From positions 1,214,347-1,278,346 of the forward strand of contig NZ_VUOC01000001.1 of NCBI RefSeq assembly GCF_008386695.1: 64,000 nucleotides of DNA, given 5' to 3'. The notes beneath the pieces were generated by a model that worked only from the letters and a program-made list of their open reading frames with translations, ran no database searches and was not told the origin of the DNA. This document shows positions 59,433-64,000 of this stretch, piece by piece. Every line of letters begins with the position of its first letter. Position 1 is the stretch's first letter. The DNA is from Chitinophaga agrisoli (GTDB lineage: Bacteria > Bacteroidota > Bacteroidia > Chitinophagales > Chitinophagaceae). A program made the translations under genes and the position numbers.

Positions 59433-60557
59433 ATGGGAAAAAAAGCATTGCTGTACCTGTTTGCGATTTGTTTACCTGCCGCTGTAATGGCCCAAACAAA
59501 AAAAGGGGAGATCACCGTACCCTTAACGTCCCAGCACTGGGATTTTAAACCCGGCGCCGCCGTATTTGAGGATTATAAGGGAAAGCCTGCCCTGCGGATA
59601 ATGGATTATAAAGGGCCGGTAGTATCAAAAGACCTGAAGTTCGCTAACGGTACCATTGAATTTGATGTTGCCCCGATAGACTCCTTTTTTGCCAACATGT
59701 ATTTCCGGTATGTGGATACGCTGGAAAGCGAATGCTTTTACATGCGCGTACGGGGCGGATCAAGTCCCGGCGCTATATATGCCATACAGTACACCCCCAT
59801 CATAAAAGGAGTGAACCTCTGGGATATGTTACCCCAGTTCCAGGGCCCTGCTACCTATAAAAAAGATGAATGGAACCATATTAAGCTGGTAATAAATGGC
59901 AGGCAAATGCGCGCCTATATCAACGACATGCGCAACCCGGTAATGGAGATACCCCGGCTGGAAGGTAATACCACCAGTGGTACAATAGCTTTTGATGGCA
60001 AGCAGGCTATTGCCAACCTGGTACTGAAACCCAATGAAACAGCAGGCGTTTCCCCGGAGGAGGGAGCAGACCCCACCGCCTTTGATCCCCGCTATATCCG
60101 GCATTGGGCTAAGAGCGCACCGGTGCTGCTGCCCTTTGGCCAGGAGTTATATGAGCGCAACCTGCCTAAGGATATCTCCTGGGATAATATAACCGCGGAA
60201 CGCCGCGGGCTGGTAAACCTTACCCGCCTCTACGGAGAGAACCGGTTTCACCGCAGCGCCATATGGTTAAAAGTAAAACTACATGTGGCTACAGACCAGA
60301 AACACCGTATGGATCTTGGCTTTAGTGACGAGGTATGGGTATTCCTGAACCGCCGTCTGGCCTATGTGGATAAAAACCTGTTCGGCTCCCCGGGTATGAA
60401 AGAGCCGGAAGGCCGCTGCGCGGTGAACAACTGCTCCTTTACACTGCCGCTAAAAGCCGGGGACAATGAACTGCTGATAGGCGTATCCAACGACTTCTAT
60501 GGCTGGGGTATCATTGCCCGGTTGGATGATATCGAGGGAGTGACAGTGATCCCCTAA
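59433..60557 (+). CDS. Secreted protein with concanavalin-like sandwich domain
   Basis: 374 residues with a signal peptide MGKKALLYLFAICLPAAVMA. Residues about 25-200 resemble a laminin-G/DUF1080-like sandwich (FANGTIEFDVAPIDSFFANM; WNHIKLVINGRQMRAYIND; SGTIAFDG). The second half (HWAKSAPVLLPFGQELYERN; FSDEVWVFLNRRLAYVDKNL; NELLIGVSNDFYGWGIIARL) looks like another beta-domain that may bind carbohydrate. No catalytic residues can be proposed. A near -7 box (CACCTTTGG) lies 20 bp before the start. Confidence 0.55.
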   Translation: MGKKALLYLFAICLPAAVMAQTKKGEITVPLTSQHWDFKPGAAVFEDYKGKPALRIMDYKGPVVSKDLKFANGTIEFDVAPIDSFFANMYFRYVDTLESECFYMRVRGGSSPGAIYAIQYTPIIKGVNLWDMLPQFQGPATYKKDEWNHIKLVINGRQMRAYINDMRNPVMEIPRLEGNTTSGTIAFDGKQAIANLVLKPNETAGVSPEEGADPTAFDPRYIRHWAKSAPVLLPFGQELYERNLPKDISWDNITAERRGLVNLTRLYGENRFHRSAIWLKVKLHVATDQKHRMDLGFSDEVWVFLNRRLAYVDKNLFGSPGMKEPEGRCAVNNCSFTLPLKAGDNELLIGVSNDFYGWGIIARLDDIEGVTVIP

Positions 60558-60577
60558 AGTTCGTTACCTCCTAAAGC

Positions 60578-60660
60578 ATGATACTATTTTGACAATGCTC
60601 TCCAAGGCTTCTCCCATGTTTCGGGCACCTCAGCGCACTTGTTAAAATAGTATCATTTTT
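60578..60660. repeat. Long inverted repeat, possible dispersed element
   Basis: ATGATACTATTTTGACAA (60578-60595) is the reverse complement of TTGTTAAAATAGTATCAT (60639-60656) at 17 of 18 positions. The 43-nt loop includes CCAAGGCTTCTCCCATG. TTTTTA follows. A 13-mer of the arm, TAAAATAGTATCA, also occurs at 4052-4064. It lies between convergent genes and could double as a bidirectional terminator. Confidence 0.5.
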
Positions 60661-60680
60661 ATACTAAACCATTCGCAGGC

Positions 60681-61136
60681 TTACTCGGCTTCCACCAGTT
60701 TTTTGATCTCCACCAGGATAGGCTGCCATCCATCTGATCCTGCGGTTTCCTCATATCTCCGCTGGCCTTCTGCCACCTTTGAATAATCACCCTGGCTAAC
60801 GGTCAGCTGTGTTTGGCCGCCTTGTTCTTCCAGGTCATAAGTTACCGTCAGGTAGTTTTCCGGTACATCTGCTATATCAGCATTATTAGGATCAATGGTA
60901 GTATAGGCCAGGTGTTTTTCAGGTACCAGCGCTACAATATCCCCTTTTACGGCCACCAGTTCCACCCCGTTAAAGGTGCCTTTCCACAGCAGGGGGCTGC
61001 CTATCTTCCAGTCAGACACGGTTTCGCAGCCAAACATATATTTTTTGGTCTGTGCAGGGTTCACAAGCGCGTCCCACACTTTAGCCGCAGGCGCATTAAT
61101 AGTGATGCTGTTCTTTACAAGTAATGGCGTGTTCAT
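60681..61136 (-). CDS. SRPBCC/AHSA1-like protein
   Basis: 151 residues. VKNSITINAPAAKVWDALVN at the start, PAQTKKYMFGCETVSDWKIG and SPLLWKGTFNGVELVAVKGD are the usual phrases of the AHSA1/CalC group with a START-like lipid-binding cavity. The last helix, ETAGSDGWQPILVEIKKLVE, completes the fold. It stands 58 bp downstream of the AraC regulator gene on the same strand and may be cotranscribed; its own near -7 box (TAATATTG) lies upstream. Confidence 0.8.
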   Translation of the reverse strand: MNTPLLVKNSITINAPAAKVWDALVNPAQTKKYMFGCETVSDWKIGSPLLWKGTFNGVELVAVKGDIVALVPEKHLAYTTIDPNNADIADVPENYLTVTYDLEEQGGQTQLTVSQGDYSKVAEGQRRYEETAGSDGWQPILVEIKKLVEAE

Positions 61137-61194
61137 AATATTTTTGGTTTATGAGCACAATATTAGCGTCTTTGCCGCAGGGGATGATTGCGTT

Positions 61195-62100
61195 TTACGG
61201 ATTATTTCTAATGGAAAAAGGAGTTACGCCAAACTTTTTCTTAAAAGCATTATTGAAATGCTGGGGCGTGGCATACCCCAATTCAAAGGAGATCTCTGCC
61301 GCGGTTTTCTGCGTATCCCGCAAATACTGGTGCGCCAGCTGCAGGCGCTGCTCTGTAAGATAACCAAATACTGTATTGTTAAAGGTTTCTTTAAACCCGC
61401 GTTTAAGTTTATACTCGTTCAGGCCCACCGTTCTGGCGATCTCGGAAAGATTAGGCGGACAGTGCACCCGTTCATTGATCAGGTCCCGCACAGCAATGAT
61501 CTTTTCTTTATCCGTTTTGCTTTTCAGGAACGCGTCCTGCCTGGCATTGGCCGCCTCGTAAGATTCTGCGCATAATACCAGCAATTCTATGCTTTTAGAT
61601 AACAGGAACAGCTTCTTCAGATCACCGCCGTATTTGCAGTGGATGATCTGTTGCAGCACCTGTTGTATAGGCGCATCTATACTGCCCCATCGCTCAGAGA
61701 GCATTACATTCTTACCTTGTAATATATTTTCTGCAAAACGTTGTAAGGGAGCGTTGGCCTGCTGGGTAAACTGCACAAACAGCGCTTTTGGGAACTGGAT
61801 GCCAAAGATCTCCAGCTCCAGCGTTTTATTCTGCACCTCAATATCAAACCCTTTTGAGTACATGATATTATGATGGCCGCCAATAAGGTCATAGCTGCGG
61901 TTAAGCTGCTTATAGGAAAAACTGTAATCCCCCTTCATCCCAAAATGAAAACGCACCACATCAGTATCGCTACTGCCCGGAAAGCTGGTAAGTGTGTGAA
62001 ATTTTGAGATGGAATGCCCCGCCTGGATCCCGTCGAAGGTCCAGATAACACTATCCATAGTGCCGTATTCCGAAACGCGGTGTTGTTTATCCTCTTGCAT
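61195..62100 (-). CDS. AraC family transcriptional regulator
   Basis: 301 residues from ATG 62100; a longer frame to 62166 adds 22 residues that look non-coding, and a near -7 box (TACTTTAG) precedes 62100. The last 100 residues form the double helix-turn-helix: LSEIARTVGLNEYKLKRGF and TAAEISFELGYATPQHFNNA, then FKKKFGVTPF. The N-terminal 190 residues are an unassigned ligand domain. It is divergent from the phzF pair and may control it and the SRPBCC gene. Confidence 0.88.
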   Translation of the reverse strand: MQEDKQHRVSEYGTMDSVIWTFDGIQAGHSISKFHTLTSFPGSSDTDVVRFHFGMKGDYSFSYKQLNRSYDLIGGHHNIMYSKGFDIEVQNKTLELEIFGIQFPKALFVQFTQQANAPLQRFAENILQGKNVMLSERWGSIDAPIQQVLQQIIHCKYGGDLKKLFLLSKSIELLVLCAESYEAANARQDAFLKSKTDKEKIIAVRDLINERVHCPPNLSEIARTVGLNEYKLKRGFKETFNNTVFGYLTEQRLQLAHQYLRDTQKTAAEISFELGYATPQHFNNAFKKKFGVTPFSIRNNP

Positions 62101-62225
62101 AATGATCTTGCAGCACCTAAAGTACAAAATGTTGTGCACCCAATCTGATATGGTCAAAATTCTCAAAACTGAATCTGTAATGGTCTGGGTATTTTACAGA
62201 ATTTTGCAGTATCAAACCAGAACAT

Positions 62226-63047
62226 ATGAACATTCCTTTTTACCAGGTAGACGCCTTTACAAAAATTCCCTTTAAGGGAAACCCGGCGGCCGTATGCATA
62301 GTGGATGATACGGTTACAGAAACCATGATGCAGCAAATAGCCGCGGAAAATAACGTATCGGAAACGGCTTTTGTATACCGTAATGAAGAAGGTTTTCAGC
62401 TGCGCTGGTTCTCCCCGGTAGTAGAAGTGCCATTGTGTGGCCATGCCACGCTGGCCACCGCGCATGTGCTGTGGGAAGAGGGCATAGTGCCCAAACAGGA
62501 AACCATCACTTTTAATACGCTCAGCGGCTGGCTCAGCGCAGCGCAGCATGATGGCTGGATAGCACTGAACTTTCCTTCCCTGCTGGGCCACCAGGTACCA
62601 TTACCACAGGAGATACGCGACATCCTGGGCGTGAACCCGGTTAATGCCATGTTTATCCTGAACCGTTACCTGGTAGAGCTGGCCACAGAAGCGGAAGTAC
62701 GCGCGCTTACGCCAGACTTTTCCCGGCTGGTCAATCATCCGCGGATCGTGGTCACTGCAAAAGGAGACCCCGGTTCCCCATTTGATTTTATATCCCGCAT
62801 GTTCGCCCCCTGCGTAGGCATAAATGAAGATCCCGTAACAGGCGCCGCACATTGCGCATTAGCCCCATACTGGGCGCAGCAACTGGGTAAGCAATCCATG
62901 ACAGCCTACCAGGCCTCTGCACGCGGCGGTGTGGTAAAAGTAAGACAGGAAGGCGACCGCACCGTGTTTTCCGGAGAAGCGGTAACAGTTATAAAAGGTA
63001 CTTACACATTAAATCCATCTTATGCAACTGCCACTTTATCAAATTGA
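62226..63047 (+). CDS. PhzF family isomerase, copy 1
   Basis: 273 residues. FYQVDAFTKIPFKGNPAAVC at the start, AENNVSETAFV with the catalytic Glu, RWFSPVVEVPLCGHATLA, and GINEDPVTGAAHCALAPYWA are the PhzF signatures. PhzF-type proteins catalyse proton shifts on small acids; phenazine production is not implied, as no other phz genes are seen. The stop overlaps the start of copy 2 by 26 bp. Confidence 0.9.
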   Translation: MNIPFYQVDAFTKIPFKGNPAAVCIVDDTVTETMMQQIAAENNVSETAFVYRNEEGFQLRWFSPVVEVPLCGHATLATAHVLWEEGIVPKQETITFNTLSGWLSAAQHDGWIALNFPSLLGHQVPLPQEIRDILGVNPVNAMFILNRYLVELATEAEVRALTPDFSRLVNHPRIVVTAKGDPGSPFDFISRMFAPCVGINEDPVTGAAHCALAPYWAQQLGKQSMTAYQASARGGVVKVRQEGDRTVFSGEAVTVIKGTYTLNPSYATATLSN

Positions 63048-63810
63048 TGCCTTTACGGATCAGCTTTTCAGGGGTAACCCCGCCTGCGTAGTGCCATTGG
63101 AACAATGGCCGGCAGATGAGTTGCTGAAGTCCATCGCCAAAGAGAACTATGTTTCTGAAACAGCTTTTTTTATTCCACAGGGCGATGGTTTTGCGCTCCG
63201 CTGGTTTACGCCGGATATTGAGATGGATCTCTGCGGCCATGCCACCCTGGCGGCTGCCCACGCTATCAAAACTATCCTGCAGTATCCCGGAGATAATATC
63301 GTATTCAGCTCCAACAGCGGCCCGCTGGAGGTAGCGGTAAAGGACGGCCGGTATACCCTCAACTTCCCCTCCCGTAAACCGGTGGCCGCCCCGCTGCCGG
63401 ATAACATTTTGCAATCCCTGAACAAGGCGCCGCGTGAAGTGTTAAAGGCGCGTGATTATGTGCTGGTATACGACCAGGAACAGGATGTGCGGGATATCCG
63501 TATCAACCGCCAGTTGTTTGACAAGATCAACCTGGACCCCGGCGGCGTGATCATTACCGCAAAAGGGGATAAGGTAGATTTTGTATCCCGTTTCTTCACC
63601 ACACAGGCCTCCCTGTTCGAAGATCCCGTAACAGGCTCTGCGCACTGCTCGTTGATCCCCTATTGGAGTGAGCAGTTAGGTAAAAAAGAAATGAACGCCC
63701 TACAGCTGTCAGAAAGGATGGGTACGTTGCATTGTGTGGATGAGGGCGATAGGGTACTGATCTCCGGCCGCGCCAGAACCTATTCCACCGGCACTTTATG
63801 GACGGAATAA
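63022..63810 (+). CDS. PhzF family isomerase, copy 2
   Basis: 262 residues, tandem paralogue of the preceding gene: LYQIDAFTDQLFRGNPACVV, KENYVSETAFFI, RWFTPDIEMDLCGHATLAAA and LFEDPVTGSAHCSLIPYWSE. The start at 63022 lies inside the end of copy 1, so the genes are translationally coupled. The two may form heteromers or act on related substrates. Confidence 0.9.
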   Translation: MQLPLYQIDAFTDQLFRGNPACVVPLEQWPADELLKSIAKENYVSETAFFIPQGDGFALRWFTPDIEMDLCGHATLAAAHAIKTILQYPGDNIVFSSNSGPLEVAVKDGRYTLNFPSRKPVAAPLPDNILQSLNKAPREVLKARDYVLVYDQEQDVRDIRINRQLFDKINLDPGGVIITAKGDKVDFVSRFFTTQASLFEDPVTGSAHCSLIPYWSEQLGKKEMNALQLSERMGTLHCVDEGDRVLISGRARTYSTGTLWTE

Positions 63811-63895
63811 AAAAATAAGCTCTTTTCTGTCACATATCGCATGTTCCCTTGTCTTCCTAGCGTAAATCATCGTTTTAAATCTAAATGTGAAGACA

Positions 63896-64000
63896 ATGAG
63901 TACGCAGAGAATCACGCTGGCAGATGCGCCTAAGGGAATTACAGACGGTTTGTTTCAATCGGAGCACTATCTTAAAGATTCCGGACTTGACCCAAAACTG
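63896..64000 (+). CDS. Start of a carboxymuconolactone decarboxylase-like gene (cut by window edge)
   Basis: The first 35 codons are seen: MSTQRITLADAPKGITDGLF then YLKDSGLDPKL. The phrase with LKxSGLDPKL, before the expected LVxxRxSQINGC region, is typical of AhpD/carboxymuconolactone decarboxylase-like proteins. The core CxxC motif lies beyond the window, so this is a tentative call. Confidence 0.5.
   Translation, partial: MSTQRITLADAPKGITDGLFQSEHYLKDSGLDPKL

Noticed and set aside
60578-60656. CRISPR or insertion-sequence end
   Set aside because: Only one inverted pair, no direct repeats with spacers, no transposase or target duplication seen.
62226-63810. Phenazine biosynthesis cluster
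   Set aside because: Only PhzF-type genes occur; no phzABCDEG. The family is broad.

Overview
The window reads as chromosome of a Bacteroidota bacterium, most likely a Chitinophaga-like member of the Chitinophagaceae. The signs are promoter -7 boxes of the form TAnnTTTG, few Shine-Dalgarno sites, no CCA tail on the one tRNA-like gene, and a gene set (GH125, DUF4838, DUF5009, RemB/Wzi-like barrel, TIM-barrel lipoproteins) usual in that group. Species is inference; no rRNA or other marker is present.

Layout. 1-5.3 kb: tail of a phosphoesterase, a secreted GH125 alpha-mannosidase, a membrane MutS-like ATPase, and a divergent pair (small unknown protein / PA0069-type radical SAM protein) whose start codons are joined by a nested inverted repeat. 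5.3-7.5 kb: mostly non-coding, with one DinB-family gene and four strong intrinsic terminators, two of them closing short transcripts with consensus promoters. 7.5-10.8 kb: AAA ATPase, very basic unknown protein, RtcB RNA ligase. 11-13.9 kb: sterol-desaturase-family protein, a divergent tRNA-Cys-like gene, and on the minus strand an ECF sigma factor coupled to a DUF5009 acyltransferase.

14.3-44.4 kb is a surface polysaccharide locus: SLBB export protein, nucleotide-sugar dehydrogenase, Wzz, a complete pseudaminic acid pathway (PseB, PseC, PseF, a PseG-PseH fusion, PseI) with an inserted formyltransferase and PIG-L deacetylase, then glycosyltransferases, acyltransferases, flippase, polymerase, DUF4838 protein, PhyH-type dioxygenase, dTDP-rhamnose 4-epimerase-like enzyme, an alkaline-phosphatase-fold protein on the other strand, a Wzi/RemB-like barrel, and Gmd/Fcl for GDP-fucose. 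Expected product: a capsule or O-antigen-like glycan with an (N-formylated?) pseudaminic acid and deoxysugars. No initiating sugar-phosphate transferase or Wzc kinase is visible.

45-57.4 kb: an ABC-F protein, then the most unusual part, a two-gene module present twice in tandem: a secreted TIM-barrel glycosidase followed by a 1250-1260 residue fusion of a cellulose-synthase-like GT2 with a GH26-like domain and a second, apparently catalytically dead, TIM-barrel domain. This looks like a membrane glucan/mannan synthase with its own editing enzymes. 57.4-64 kb: ordinary genes (NTF2-like, small secreted protein, polyprenyl synthetase, secreted sandwich-fold protein, SRPBCC, AraC regulator, two tandem PhzF enzymes, start of a carboxymuconolactone-decarboxylase-like gene) and a long inverted repeat that may be a dispersed element.
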